This document shows, piece by piece, positions 38,481 through 50,955 of a stretch of DNA of 64,000 nt; position 1 is the stretch's first letter, and every line of letters begins with the position of its first letter. Position numbers and translations under genes: made by a program. The DNA is taken from assembly GCA_034440615.1 (NCBI GenBank), contig JAOTOM010004682.1, positions 208,501 to 272,500 on the forward strand. The letters run 5' to 3'. The stretch is from Ashinkailepas kermadecensis. Lineage: Eukaryota; Arthropoda; Thecostraca; Neolepadidae. Below the pieces are notes generated by a model that ran no database searches, had not been told where the DNA came from, and saw only the letters and a list, made by a program, of their open reading frames with translations.

Positions 38481-38690
38481 CTGGATCTTGCAGATTGACG
38501 ATGCCGTCGTGGCAGATGACTCGTCTATTCGGCAAGCGTGGCAGGTCAAAGGGGTTGGAGCAGGGGACGGGCTTCTTGGCGGTTTGTCCGGGCTGGCACG
38601 GTTTGGCCGTGCAGTTGTACATCTCGTACCAACACTCACACGTGTTGCCACACTCGTCTATGTAGGTCTGGCCGTACGGACATAGAGTCA
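38481..38690 (-). CDS. Exon A, unit R7 (P1 Ala)
   Basis: 210 bp, phase 1-1, acceptor TTCTGTTTCAG and donor CCAG|GTGAGC. The eight cysteines are kept, but the loop reads MYNCTAKPCQPG, so the predicted P1 is Ala, suggesting elastase-like or lost activity. It starts with TLCPYGQTYIDECGNTCEC and ends with GIVNLQDP. Its protein is clearly diverged while spacing and borders are preserved. Confidence 0.8.
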
Positions 38691-40668
38691 CTGAAACAGA
38701 AAACCGTGTCGGGGCTGGTAATACACCTGCTAATCTAACATTAGGCGCACAGGTATGACAATGCTGAAGCTGCTGCGTGGCATACTACTGTCCGTAGGTT
38801 GGTCTGACGAATTCGGACTTATCACCCTGAGCTGGCGTTGACACAACTGACACGAAAGACTACATCAGGTACGATTAATTTTGCGCATCTTTAGCTGGAA
38901 ATAATTTTCGACGGGTTGTTGAAAATGTTTGACGTTAACGTTTGGATTTCAAGCTCTCATGGACGTTTAAAAAACACAAACAGGAACAGCCCAATGCCAT
39001 TCGTAACATATTGTTAATAACATTCGACTCCTCCTTCAACATGTACAGCTAAGTCGCTTGTCCTCTTTTATTATCAGATTATATGCCCTACTAGGAGTTG
39101 CAGTGACCAGAAATCACATAAAACGACCTGAAAACGTCCTATTTGACCCACCACACAAACATACAAGATGTAAAATTTTCAATTTTCTTCGGAATCTACT
39201 AGGATATTTCGACAGTTCCTAAAGTGTCCACGGCCCCAGATTACATATTCACCCCTAAAATGCTCCGTTTGAACCGATTTAGTTAACAAAGGCAAATCGA
39301 CGCCGTTTGAATGTTTTCTTTTACTTAACATATGGAACATTGTGCAGTACTGTGTCCCATGCGCAATGTCCACATGCGCCCTGTCCCAAGAACGTGAATA
39401 ATGAAGTCACATGACGGTTGGGAAAATGATATTTCCGGGCACAGCCTAGATGCACTGCGACAGCAAAGAGTGGCATTCAATAGGTGTTCGACTGTACGTC
39501 CATGTAAATGATGCCGTGCTGGCGGAACGAAACTATAGCTGCACCTCTTGTTGTGATGTTGGCATGGTCGAATAAGGTCAGACCGCATGGCTGTCATCTT
39601 GTTGGCATTCGGTACGTGTTGTAAGTAACCACCAGCTGTTCTGAAGTAAAATTACGCTGTTACACGGAAATAAGCTTCGACACCATGGTGACCACAACAT
39701 GTTGAACCCATGTTAAGAAAGCTAAAATAGCTGCATTGTAGAGCTACAAATGTGTAAGTTGGAAAAACAAGTTATCATCTCACCTATACTTCGTTATTAT
39801 ATCGCGTAGTTGTTCTTTTGTGCATTGCTTAGTGTGGTGCATTAATGTGGAATAATATGCAATTTGCAGGGAGTGCCCCAAACGTGAACAATGAAACCAC
39901 AGGAAGCTTGTCGGACTGTTCATGTTTTCCGTGATACACTATGCATACCGTGACAAGAACGCTGTGATTGCATTACAATATGGATTCCATTGTACCTCCA
40001 AGTAAATGATGCCTACAGTTAGACTGAAGGCATAATTGTACTTGTTGTGACGGTTCAGCGAGGTTGAACATGGTCAGATGTTTTGATCACCAGACCACAA
40101 GATATTCAGGAGTAAAATTACCTCGTCACACGTAGATAACCTTATGGAAGTCCTATCGGTAATGGGTGATCTTGAACTTTGTGAAGTTGATTAGGGCAAA
40201 CTATAAGACTTACATGAATTGATGTAAGTCTTATACTTTGTGTAAGACATATATGTGTTGACTTATAGTTATAAAACAAATATTTAAAGCATATTGGAGG
40301 TTTCTACACCTTTCTTTGTTTCCAAACGTTTTATATCCGGTCGGCGCAGCCACTCACTGGGACATCAAGACGCCCGCTGAGGTCGCCTCAGCCCGCAGCA
40401 TGTGCCGCATGGAGAGGAGCTTCGTCTAGCTCTAGACATGCGTCTGGAGCCAGGTGGAGAAAGGGCGTGTCACTGATGCGCCTCAATACAGGGGTCAGTA
40501 ACTGTCCAATCGACCATGACCGCGCAGAGACTTGAATAGTGTTGTTCTGCATATGTGTGTATGTGGATGTATGTATTCTATGCGTAATGTCAAGAGCGTG
40601 TCGTGTATTCGAATGTGGCGCATTTAGTCGTCAACCGAGATGCTACTGCACGCGACGTCAGTTAGTAG

Positions 40669-40723
40669 TTGGTGTATGGTGTATGGTGTATGGTGTATGG
40701 TGCATGTGGTATGATGTATAGTG
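40669..40723. repeat. GTGTATG short tandem repeat
   Basis: Four to five copies of GGTGTATG followed by degenerate copies (GTGCATG, GTATGATG). It lies within the foreign block. Confidence 0.7.
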
Positions 40724-41654
40724 ATGGAGGAGATGGTGCGTATGTAGCCATCGAGCATAGGATTAGAAGGGTTAAGGGAAATTAAGGGCCCCATGAAACA
40801 TACGTATATCCGGGGATTGGGCTAAAACAGGATTGGAACAAGTTCAGGATCGGATTTTGACAATCACGAGGACGCGATTTGTAGAGGAAAGTCTGTAATG
40901 TATGGAAGCTTACATTTTTTTCGGCATGCAATTTTCAACATTTTCCCATCCGACCAGGCCGCCAGACGCCCGGCCAGATCTCGGCCACCTTTTCCCTCCC
41001 CTCTCATATTGCCTTCAAACACCGCCGGACCGACTCTCGGTACGTGTCGTCTTCAAAGGCGGCATGAAATAAACAAAGCCATCAGCCTCCCGTCTGGACG
41101 AAAACAACCGAATGGTTCCCGGCCAGCTGTGAGCCAGTCCCGGTGAAAACCTGCCCAGGCGGCTTCGCCACGCACACTGCCTAAGGGGACAAAAAAAAAG
41201 CACTCCCACCAATCAAGAGGCAGACCCCAATCCGGAGCCCTGGGAGTGGCTGAAAATTAGAAAAGGCGGAGCAAAGGAATTGAGGACAATTTGGCAGTCA
41301 GAAAGAAGGGCACAGAAGGAAGAGGAGGACAATCTCTCTCGGACTCTCGCTCTCGGACGGTCTCTCTCGCTCAAGATCTCTCTATCACTCTCACGGACTC
41401 TCACACTCACTTAAATGGAGGCAGATGTGAATTGAAGTGCCGGACGGCGGAGAGTGACGACGGCTGGAGGGCGACGACCATCGGGCATGTGAGTGTCATA
41501 CGCCTCACATGTCTTCCTCTTTTCCAAACCTTTCCGAACCAACCTAAGTTCTATACCCAGCTTCTGTCTCCTCCACGTCATTCACTTACTGAAAGGGGTG
41601 ACCTGTTTTATGGGGGGGGGGGGTACCAAATAGGATAAATTTAGGGTGGGGAGG

Positions 41655-42132
41655 GAATGTGTCGCGGAGGGAGTGTGTCACGGAGGGAGTGTGTCGCGGA
41701 GGAAGTGTGTCGCGGAGGGAGTGTGTCACGGAGGAAGTGTGTCACGGAGGGAGTGTGTCACGGAGGAAGTGTGTCACGGAGGGAGTGTGTCGCGGAGGGA
41801 GTGTGTCACGGAGGAAGTGTGTCACGGAGGAAGTGTGTCACGGATGGAGTGTGACGCGGAGGGAGTGTGTCGCGGAGGAAGTGTGTCGCGGAGGGAGTGT
41901 GTCACGGAGGGAGTGTGTCGCGGAGGAAGTGTGTCACGGAGGAAGTGTGTCACGGAGGAAGTGTGTCACGGATGGAGTGTGTCGCGGAGGGAGTGTGTCT
42001 CGGAGGGAGTGTGACGCGGAGGAAGTGTGTATCGGAGGGAGTGTGTCGCGGATGAAGTGTGTCGCGGAGGGAGTGTGACGCGGAGGGAGTGTGTCGCGGA
42101 GGAAGTGTGTCGCGGAGGGAGTGTGTCGCGTG
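41655..42132. repeat. 16-bp minisatellite (about 30 units)
   Basis: Units of the form GTGTGTCRCGGAGGRA repeat about 30 times. Two positions vary between units (CG or CA, GGA or GAA), giving a readable variant map. The period is 1 modulo 3, so three units make 48 bp and all three plus-strand frames stay open over most of the array, encoding the same cycling 16-residue pattern (GSVSRRECVTEEVCHG). I regard these frames as by-products, not genes. Confidence 0.85.
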
Positions 42133-43679
42133 CAAGGATTGAGATGGCGAGTAGTGTGTCTGTGTGTGTAAGAAACGCGTGGGTGTAATGAGATGCGGCG
42201 TATGGATATTTAAATATACTAGATTAATGATATACATTATTTGGCAGCAGTCGGCAGTAATGGACGGAAACAGCGGCGGAGCTGGAACAATAATGTCATA
42301 TAAAGTACATCCCCATATAAGCGAGGAGTCGACCTGCCAGCCGTCCTCTTATGGACTAAACGTTCCCGGGTCAGGGTAATGAGTATGAAAGCCAGTTTTT
42401 AACCTGACTAGAATATTAATGTTGTTTATATAAATATATATGATCTGCGTTTGGAGGATGTCCAATTGCGAGAAGGAGTGCGATGACCGTGTACTTTGGG
42501 GCATTAAGCACATGCTCTGGTTCTTTGACTGCAAAAGCCCGCTGGCTTCTGTAATCCAGTAGCGCAGCTGGGGGCGGGCACAGTATGCAAGGTCGGATGG
42601 GCTGTCGAGCCCCACCTTGCGTCCGTCGAGTTTGGCGCCAAACACTAGGTTAAGGCAAAACACTGCAAGGTCCATGAGTCCGCCCCCCGTTCGCTATACG
42701 TTTCGGCACGGAACCATGTAGCCTTCGGGGCGGGGGGGAAGGTCGGACGGATTTGGCGTGCCATAAGCCCCGAGGCTGAAAGGGTAGGGCAGGCTAGGTT
42801 ATAAAGACGGCCAGGGGACGTGCCCAACGTGGTAGGGATCCGTGCCCGCTCGTGAGCACGTTCACCTGGTCGCACAGTATCAGTATACGGCGGATAAGGC
42901 CCGGCGCGGCACCGACCTTTCATTAAAAACTAGGGTATGTCAGTCAAAGATACCAGAGCACTTGTATAAGCCCTCGGAGCCAGTACGATGAGCCCCCCCC
43001 CCTCGTAGCATTAAGCCTTCATCCAGGCGAGGAACACTGTCAACAATGGCGAGGCCAGCTATGATGGCAGTGGAAGATTTACATATTCGGCCAGCCTACC
43101 TTAAAAAATAGAGCAATGATCCGTCGATATATGTGTTTGTGTACCGCTGAGAGGGGAGGGGGGAGCAAAATTTGGGCACCAAGTATTTCATTAATTAATA
43201 AGGATAGAATGAATGAGACGAGCGAACGTGAAGTGAATGAGGAGAATGAATGTGCTTTAGGTAGCTTTAAGGACCACCGGAACCACTTGGGGCTCAATCA
43301 CAGGCACCTATTTCGTGCGGTACATTGTACAAAATTATACTACTATTAGCATCCAAAAGTCCCATCTAGGAACATTTCATTGTAACCAAGGGCAAATTGC
43401 CTTATCATTACTTTTCTAAATACAACGTAATCTTTCTAATTTGGCTAGACGCACTCATTTACCTATATGGTGTTCCCAAAACTTTGACTCGCACACATAT
43501 AAATTCGTGTTAGGGACGGTAGCTCAAACATCATCAAGCCGGCTGGGGTTTGGGGAATGTGTGGTGGAGGTGGCGGGGAAACACAGCACAACGCACCCCC
43601 CGACAAAGGCACAATCAGCAAAGGAGATAATTAGCCCAGTCTAAAATCAAGAGTCAGCCCAAGTGAATTACTTTTCACA

Positions 43680-43789
43680 CACCCCTAATACATTGCACCC
43701 AACCACACACACCTCACCCACCACACCCGCCAAACCACCGAAGCCACCACCCCCACACCCCAGCGACGGCAGAGCCGCCACCCCTACAG
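43680..43789. repeat. C/A-rich low-complexity tract
   Basis: Runs of CACACC, CACCCACC and CCACCCCCAC end exactly where the array unit resumes. It may mark the recombination junction. Confidence 0.6.
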
Positions 43790-45204
43790 ATGTCTTTGGT
43801 ACCCAATGTATCGATTTTATAACGACTTGAATGCATTTTGCAGTTCCAAGCGGTCATAATGTTTGACTAAGATTATTAATATTAATATCACACAGATGAC
43901 CTAATTGACGTCACATGGTAGCAAAATGACCTCTGGTACACCAAATGCACCTGTATTCATGTGTCCATATAAATTGGTGATATTGTATCGCACAACAACA
44001 AACAACCGTTTGGACGTTAAAGCGGCACATTCGAACAAGCTTATGACGCCATAAGGACATGACCTAAGCTCAATGGGCGGTCGTTTCTTCCAAAAGATAC
44101 CCTATCCTTTCCTTTCAAGGTACTGAAAATCTCAAGTGGCTTCATCAATGGATTTTGATTTTCTCGCAGAAATATCAAAGGGTGAAACCCTCGGTGACTC
44201 GCTGGTTAAGCATTGATTGTTAGTTGCATTCACAACAGCATTTCTGCTAGGTTTCGCATAATGTGTTCAAGGAGAAGATCATGTGTTTGCATTCTCGATG
44301 CCCAGGCTGCAAGAGGTGACGCTAGGTGACGCATCACGATACACGTAACCTACACGTCTGAAGGATCCACTAGAGGTAGGAGAGGTCAATCATTTTGGGA
44401 CAGAAACCCATTCCTGGCCAACGCTCTTTGACTGGATCCCACTGGAGCACCGCTAAGATGCTTCAAGCCTGGAAACAAATACCAGCATTGCATGCAAGCC
44501 CATCAATGAGCTTGCAAGGGTTCAATTGGAAGCCGAGAGTATATCCAAAGATAAGCGAACAAGCCCGTCATGCCATGAACAAGTGTGTTCTCCATGTGTC
44601 AACTCCAGAGTCTACGCCACCACCACATCGCTTTCTACAGAGAACGCCATGGCGTCTGACACTGCCTACAGTACGGAAGAGATACAGCACGCAAGTGACC
44701 TTCGCCAGACCAGTGCCCTACCGCACATTTGCACGCTTAGTGGGATTACGTGGTACTTAGCGGGAACTGGTGAAGCCGACAAACAAAATTAATGTGCTTT
44801 TAAGATGCGCATTCACAATGGTGATATTTTGTATCCTATACCGTGTAATAGCCCGGGCATGTCACGTGGTTTGATGGAAATCACAAAAGATTCGTAAGTG
44901 ACATGTCCAATCAGACATAACTAGTGATGGGTTTCCAGCCAAGTCGCATTGGCAACGTGATATCATTTTGCATCGCATGTAAATTGCTCACCTCAGCATA
45001 GCAGTCTTTTAACGCACGGAAATATACTTGCCGCAACATGAAAGGGAAAGAAAATAGACGGCAGCATCCCGGCCAGCTATTACAAGTCGAAGGCAATGAT
45101 GACCGATGTAGTATGTCGGAGGAGCTGGAAGGTTTCAAGAGGAACCATGTGCACCCATACGACAACGTAACTTAATGAAACAATGAGCATGCATTGCAGG
45201 TTAC

Positions 45205-45312
45205 CTTTGAGGCAGAACTTACGTTGGCAGCCGAGCTTCCCGGGGGCCTCACACCAGCAGTCGAAGAAGTATTGTATATCCAGAAACACGGAACCAGGCA
45301 GGCAGGTGGCAT
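45205..45312 (-). CDS. Exon B, unit R7 right end (degenerate pacifastin)
   Basis: The 108-bp frame and both splice sites are intact, but the product reads CLPGSVFLDIQYFFDC, WC, then LGCQRKFCLK. The family's second cysteine (YCN) has become YFF, leaving five cysteines, and the CT before P1 is CQ. One disulphide cannot form as in the family. It may be inactive or refolded; the frame itself is not interrupted. Confidence 0.7.
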
Positions 45313-45662
45313 CTGCCGGACGGAGTGGATGCTAAACAGAGCTCAGAACACCACTGACATTGCCTCCATTGGGCCTCTTTGCTATGACGGTGAAACTAGG
45401 ACGTCTGCTAGAGTACTTTTAACAGGGAGGAACTGTGTGTAGCATCAAGCGCAACTAGAAGCAAACGTCTGCACTTGAATAGGCAGTTGACTTGGTATCG
45501 AAACGCCGAATACGAAGTCTCGTTATCCGTAGTTGATATGCAGTCCAGTTCACTGAAAACAAATTCGCCTTGACACTCCAAAGTTTCTGCTGCAATTACA
45601 ACTTTTCCTGCTGTACCAAAAAGCCACTATCACAACGTCAGGAGGCATCCCCATTGGCTCAC

Positions 45663-45872
45663 CTGAATCGTGCAACTTGACGATGCCGTCGTGGCAGATA
45701 ACTCGTGTATTCGGCAAGCGTGGCAGCATAAAGGGCTTGGAGCAGGGGGCGGGCTTCTTGGGTGTTTGTCCGGGCTGGCACGACTTGCGGGTGCAGCCGT
45801 ACACACCGTTCTGACACTTACACGTGTTGCCACACTCATCTATGTAGGTATGGCCGTACTGACATTGAGGCA
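45663..45872 (-). CDS. Exon A, unit R8
   Basis: Eight cysteines and P1 Arg (CTRKSC). It differs from the R2 group by HTYIDECGNTCKC, KSCQPG, PAPC and LPRLPNTRVICHDG. Acceptor TTATGTTTCAG and donor TTCAG|GTGAGC are intact. Its partner is the degenerate exon B at 45.2 kb. Confidence 0.82.
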
Positions 45873-47404
45873 CTGAAACATAAGACCGTGTCGGGGGTGG
45901 TAATACACCTGCCAATCTAACGTTAGGCGCACAGGTGTGACAATGCTGAAGCTGCTGCATGGCATACTACTGTCTGTAGATTGGTCTGACGAACTCGGAC
46001 TTATCACCCTGAGCTGGCCTTGACACAACTAACACGAAAGACTACATCAGGTACGATGAATTGGGTGCATCTTTAGCTGGACCTTATTTTCGGTGTTGTT
46101 GAACCTTTTTTGACGTTAACGTTTGGACGTCAAGCCCTCCTGGACGTTAAAAAAGCAAACCGGAACAGTCAAATTCCATTCATAATATATTGTAAATAAC
46201 ATATGACTCTGCCTTCACTGTTTATAGCTAAGCTGTTTATACTCTTTTTTTACCAAATTAGATGCCCTTCTAGTAGTTGCAGTCATCAGGAATCATAGAA
46301 AACGACCTAAAAACGTCCTATTTGACCCACCGCACAAAGATAACAGATGTAAGATTTTCCATTTTCTTAGGAATCAGCCAGAACGTTTCAACGATTTCTA
46401 AAGTGCCCACGGCCCCAGATTCCATGTTCACCCCCAAAGCACGGTTTCGGCGAACTTACAAATCCACGCCGTTTGAACCGATTTGGTTAACAAACACAAA
46501 TCGACGCTGTTTGAGCGATTTTATTTTCATTAACATGTGTACCACTGTGCAGTACAGTGTCCCATGCGCAATGTCCACATGCGCAGTGACCCAAGAACGT
46601 GAATAATGAAGTCACATAAAGGTAGGGAAAATGATATTTCCGGGCACAGCCTACATGTACTGCGACAGCAAAGAGTGGCTTTAAATAGGTGTTCGACTGT
46701 ACGTCCCTGTAAATGATGCTCTGCCGGCGGAACGATACTATAATTGCACTTCTTGTTGTGATGTTAGCATGGTCGAATATGGTCAGACCGCATCTTTTGT
46801 CATTTTGTTGGCATTCGGCACGTGTTTTAAGTAACCACCAGCTGTTCTGAGGTAAAATTACGCTGTAACACGGAAATTAGCTACGACACCATGGTGACCA
46901 GAACATGTTGAACCCATGTTAAGAAAGCTAAAATAGTTGCATTGTAGAGCTACAAATGTGGAAGTTGGAAAAACAAGTTATCATCTCACCTTTACTTCGT
47001 TATTCTATCGCGTAGTTGTTCTTTTGTGCATTGCTTAGTGCGGTGCATTAATGTGCAATAATATGCAATATGCAGGGAGTGCCCCAAACGTGAAGAATGA
47101 AACCACAGGAAGCTTGTCGAACTGTTCATGTTTTACGTGATACACTATGCATACCGTGACAAAAACGCTGTGCTTGCAGTACAATTTGGATTCCACTGTA
47201 CCTCCAAGTAAATGATGCCTACAGTTAGACTGAAGGCATAAGTGTACTTGTGACGGTTCAGCGAGGTTGAACATGGTCAGATGTTTTGATTACCAGAGCA
47301 CAAGATATTCAGGAGTAAAATTACCTCATCACACGTAGATGAGCTTATGGATGACCTATCGGTAATGGAAGATCTTGAACTTTGTGAAGTTGATTAGGGC
47401 AAAC

Positions 47405-47438
47405 TATAAGACTTACATCACTTGATGTAAGTCTTATA
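47405..47438. repeat. Conserved hairpin (A-T form) in unit R8
   Basis: TATAAGACTTACATCA, a 2-nt spacer and its reverse complement form a 16-bp stem, longer than in R1-R6. It represents the probable ancestral state of the element. Confidence 0.8.
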
Positions 47439-50038
47439 CTTTGTGTAAGACATATATCTTTGACTTATAGTGATAACACAAATAAGTAGAGCATATTGGA
47501 GGTTTCTACACCTTTCTTTCTTTCCAAACGTTTTAATATCACCCGTTTACATTTCATTGTTCGATCCGCTGTGGTTGTCCAGTGGGACACAGATTACACG
47601 ATATCCGCCTGTTCCGAAATATACAAAATCATAAAAAAATCACGACGAAATGCCGCCTATATGGAAAATGTCAATGTAAACGCAGTTTTGTATTCGGCAT
47701 CCAAATCATATCCGTTTGCATTTCTTTGGTCAACTTTGTCAATTTTAATGGATTAGGGGTCACAGACGGTAAAGAGGCTACTAGGTACTGGTTTCATAAG
47801 GTCAAACGTGCGAAATGTTGACATTACACGGATATGTTTTCTTTAATCATACGTCTTCCCAAGGATGCATGTTATGTCCCAATTTCGCTTCATTGTCGAT
47901 GTCATATCCATTGCCATATATTCACTTCTTGTATGACCTCGAAATAATGCCGTGGGCAATAACTTCGAAACTGTTATTCGGATCGGGCGAAAACGTGTTC
48001 AGGCGTGTTCAGGGCATAAGACAACCCTGTACAGAAATGTTGATCCGAATATAAAATTAGTGGGTGTAGAATTTGACAATGTTTGGTCGATCTGTTGTGG
48101 AACGCACCAACTGTCAAAGGGTGCCTCATTCGGTACTTTGTCTTTGAGCACCCTGAAACGAGCACTGCCTTTGATATCAGACGTCCTGTGGAATGTCGTG
48201 TGCAATTCGTACCCACTCTATCTGAATACAAAACATATCAACACTTAACTTATGATGAAGTGGCATGCCAGGATGTTTTTTTCTGGCAACCAAAGTAAGT
48301 CCATTATCTCATTAATCTGGTATGTAGTTTCAGTGGTAGGCGTTCATAGTATTTCAATTAAATGCATCCGACCACAAGGACAATATTATGGCCTACTTGG
48401 GATTACTCAGCAGACATTGAAGACTCTATAAGAAATACACCTTGATTGACTTGTCATGATAAGTTGGTGAGAGTGTATCGGATGAAAACAACCAACCGTG
48501 TCAAGTGGTAGACGCAGCATTATGTGATCGATATTTGGATGGCATCATGATATAATCTGACATTTAATCTGTAAACAGACAAACTCATATTTGACCTTTG
48601 ATGACCTGAGGTGTAAGGATGTCTTTGGTACCCGATATATCGATTTTATAACGACTCGAATGCATTTTGCAGTTCCAAGCGCTAGTAATGTTTGAATAAG
48701 ACTATGAATTATCGACATCACACAGCATGACCTAGTTGACGTCACATGGTAGCAAAATGACCTCTGGTACACCAAATGCTCCTGTATTCATCTGTCCGTA
48801 TAAAGTGGTCATACTGTATGTCACAACAACAGGCAACCATTTAGACGCTAAAAAACAGCACCTTCGAACAAGCTTATGACGCCATAAGGACATGACCTAA
48901 GCTGAATGGGCGGTCGTTTCTTCCATAAGATACCCTAGCCTTTCCTTTGAAGGTACTGAAAATATCAAGGGGCTTCCTCAATGGATTTTGATTTTGTCGC
49001 AGAAATATCGAAGGGTGAAACCCTCATTGACTCGCTGGTTAAGCATTGATTGTTAGTTGCATTCACAATCGCATTTCTGCTAGGTTTCGCATAATGTGTT
49101 CAATGAGAAGATCATGTGTTTGCATTCTCGATGCCGAGGCTCCTAGAGGTGGCGCTAGGTGACGCATCTCGATACACGTATCCTACACGTTTGAAGGATC
49201 CACTAGAGGTGGGAGATCCCAATCATTTTGGGACAGAAACCCGTTCCTGGTTAATGCTATTTGACTGGGTCCCAATGGAGCACCGCTAAGATGCTTGAAG
49301 CCTGGAAACAAATTCCGGCATTGCATGCAAGCCGATCAATGAGCTTGCAAGGGTTCAATTGGTAGCTCAGAGTATATCCAAATATAAGCCAACAAGCCCG
49401 TCATGCCTTGAACAAGTGTGTTCTCCATGTGTCAACTCCGTAGTCCACGACAACACCACATCGCTTTCTACAGAGAACGCCATGGCGTCTGACATTGCCT
49501 ACAGTACGGAAGAGATACAGCACGCATGTGACCTTCGCCAGACCAGTGCCCTACCGCACATTGGCACGCTTAGTGGGATTACGTGGTACTTAGCGGGAAC
49601 TGGTGAAGCCGATAAACAAAATTACTGTGTTTTTAAGATGCGCATTCACAATGGTTATATTTTGCATCATGTACCGAGTAATAGACCCGGCATGTCACGT
49701 GGTTTGATGGAAATCACAAACGATTCGTAAGTGACATTTCCCATTAGACAGAACTAGCGATGGGTTTCCAAGCCAAGTCGCATTGGCAACGTGATATCAT
49801 TTTGCATCGCATGTAAATTCCTCACCCCAGCACAGAAGTCTTTTAACGCACGGAAATGTACTTGCCGCAACTTGCAAGGGAAAGAAAATGGACGGCAGCA
49901 TCCCAGCCAGCTATTACAGGTCGAAGGCAAGGATGACCGAAGTAGTATTTCAGAGGAGCTGGAAGGTTTCAAGAGGAACCGTGTGCACCCATACGCCAAC
50001 GTGACTTAATGAAACAATGAGCGTGCAGTTCAGGTTAC

Positions 50039-50146
50039 CTTTGAGGCAGAACTTGCGTGTGCAGCCGACTATCCCGGTGGGACTACACGAGCAGGAGTTG
50101 CAGTATTCTGCATCCAGAAACACGGAACCAGGCAGGCAGGTGGCAT
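50039..50146 (-). CDS. Exon B, unit R8 right end (pacifastin, P1 Arg)
   Basis: All six cysteines in family spacing: CLPGSVFLDAEYCNSCSC, SPTGIVGCTRKFC. Predicted P1 is Arg, not Leu, so this copy resembles the A domains in specificity. Splice sites are intact. It partners the exon A at 50.5 kb. Confidence 0.82.
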
Positions 50147-50498
50147 CTGCCGGACGGAGTGGATGCTAAACAGAGCTCAAAACACCACTGACATTGCCTC
50201 CATCGGGCCTCTTTGCTATGCATGGTGAAACTAGAACGTCTGCTAGAGTACGTTTAACAGGGAGGAACTATGTGTAGCATCAAGCGCAACTAGAAGCAAA
50301 AGTCTGCACTTGAATAGGCAGTTGACTTAGTATCGAAACGCCAAATACGAAGTCTCGTTATCCGTAGTAGATATGCAGTGCAAATCACTGAAAAAAAAAT
50401 CGCCTTGACACTCCAAAGTTTCTGCTGCAATTACAACTTTTCCTGCTGTACCAAAAAGCCACTTTAACAACGTCAGGAGGCATCCCCGATGGACTCAC

Positions 50499-50708
50499 CT
50501 AAATCTTGCAACTTGACGATGCCGTCGTGGCAGATGACTCGTGTAATCGGCAAGCGTGGCAGCTCAAAGGGCTTGGAGCAGGGGGCGGGCTTCTTGGGTG
50601 TTTGTCCGGGCTGGCACGACTTGCGGGTGCAGCCGTACACACCGTTCTGACATTTACACGTGTTGCCACACTCATCTATGTAGGCCTGGCCATACTGACA
50701 TTGAGGCT
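50499..50708 (-). CDS. Exon A, unit R9
   Basis: Eight cysteines, P1 Arg (CTRKSC), close to the R8 copy (TCKC, KSCQPG, PAPC) with LPRLPITRVICHDG. Acceptor TTATGTTTCAG and donor TTTAG|GTGAGT are intact. Confidence 0.82.
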
Positions 50709-50955
50709 CTGAAACATAAGATCGTGTCGGGGGTGGTAATACACCTGCCAATCTAACATTAGGCGCACAGGTATGACAATGCTGAAGCTGCTGCATGGCA
50801 TACTACTGTCCGTAGGTTGGTCTGACGAACCCGGACTTATCACCCTGAGCTGGCGTTGACATAACTGACACGAAAGACTACTTCAGGTACGTTAAATTTG
50901 GTGCATCTTTAGCTGGACCTCATTTTCGGTGTTGTTGAACTTTTTTTGACGTTAA

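Larger units (their letters stand above)
40337..43789. other. Foreign block inside unit R7
   Basis: The block is bounded by abrupt departures from the unit: after CAAACGTTTTATATC on the left and before TGTCTTTGGTACCC on the right. It is more GC- and CpG-rich than its surroundings and contains several simple repeats. Short frames such as 40,898-41,146 have no recognisable domain. The stretch 42,140-43,680 shows no gene, RNA or transposon ends that I can support. No matching terminal repeats or target duplications are visible, so this looks more like a rearrangement junction than a simple transposition. Confidence 0.55.
38241..45420 (-). repeat. Array unit R7 with foreign block (7,180 bp)
   Basis: A diverged unit that is collinear with the others up to about 40,336 and again from about 43,790. 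The intervening 3.45 kb is unrelated and replaces roughly 1.1 kb of unit sequence, judged against the region 47.5-48.6 kb in R8. The hairpin at 40,201-40,235 is in the A-T form. Confidence 0.8.
45421..50255 (-). repeat. Array unit R8 (4,835 bp)
   Basis: A complete diverged unit without insertions, useful as an outgroup to R2-R6. The hairpin at 47,405-47,438 is a near-perfect palindrome in the A-T form. An empty TTAA site is at 46,116-46,119. Confidence 0.85.

Noticed and set aside
11650..48248. An 86-residue plus-strand frame (WSICCGTHQLSQGASFGTLS core) and its antisense frame, recurring in most units
   Set aside because: Unit R2 has a one-base insertion and R6 a 14-bp deletion in the frame. 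It looks conserved only because the DNA is.
9608..50255. Regularly spaced hairpins and repeats as a CRISPR-like or ribosomal DNA array
   Set aside because: The repeat period is kilobases, the units contain spliced exons, and no rRNA or short direct repeat-spacer pattern is present.
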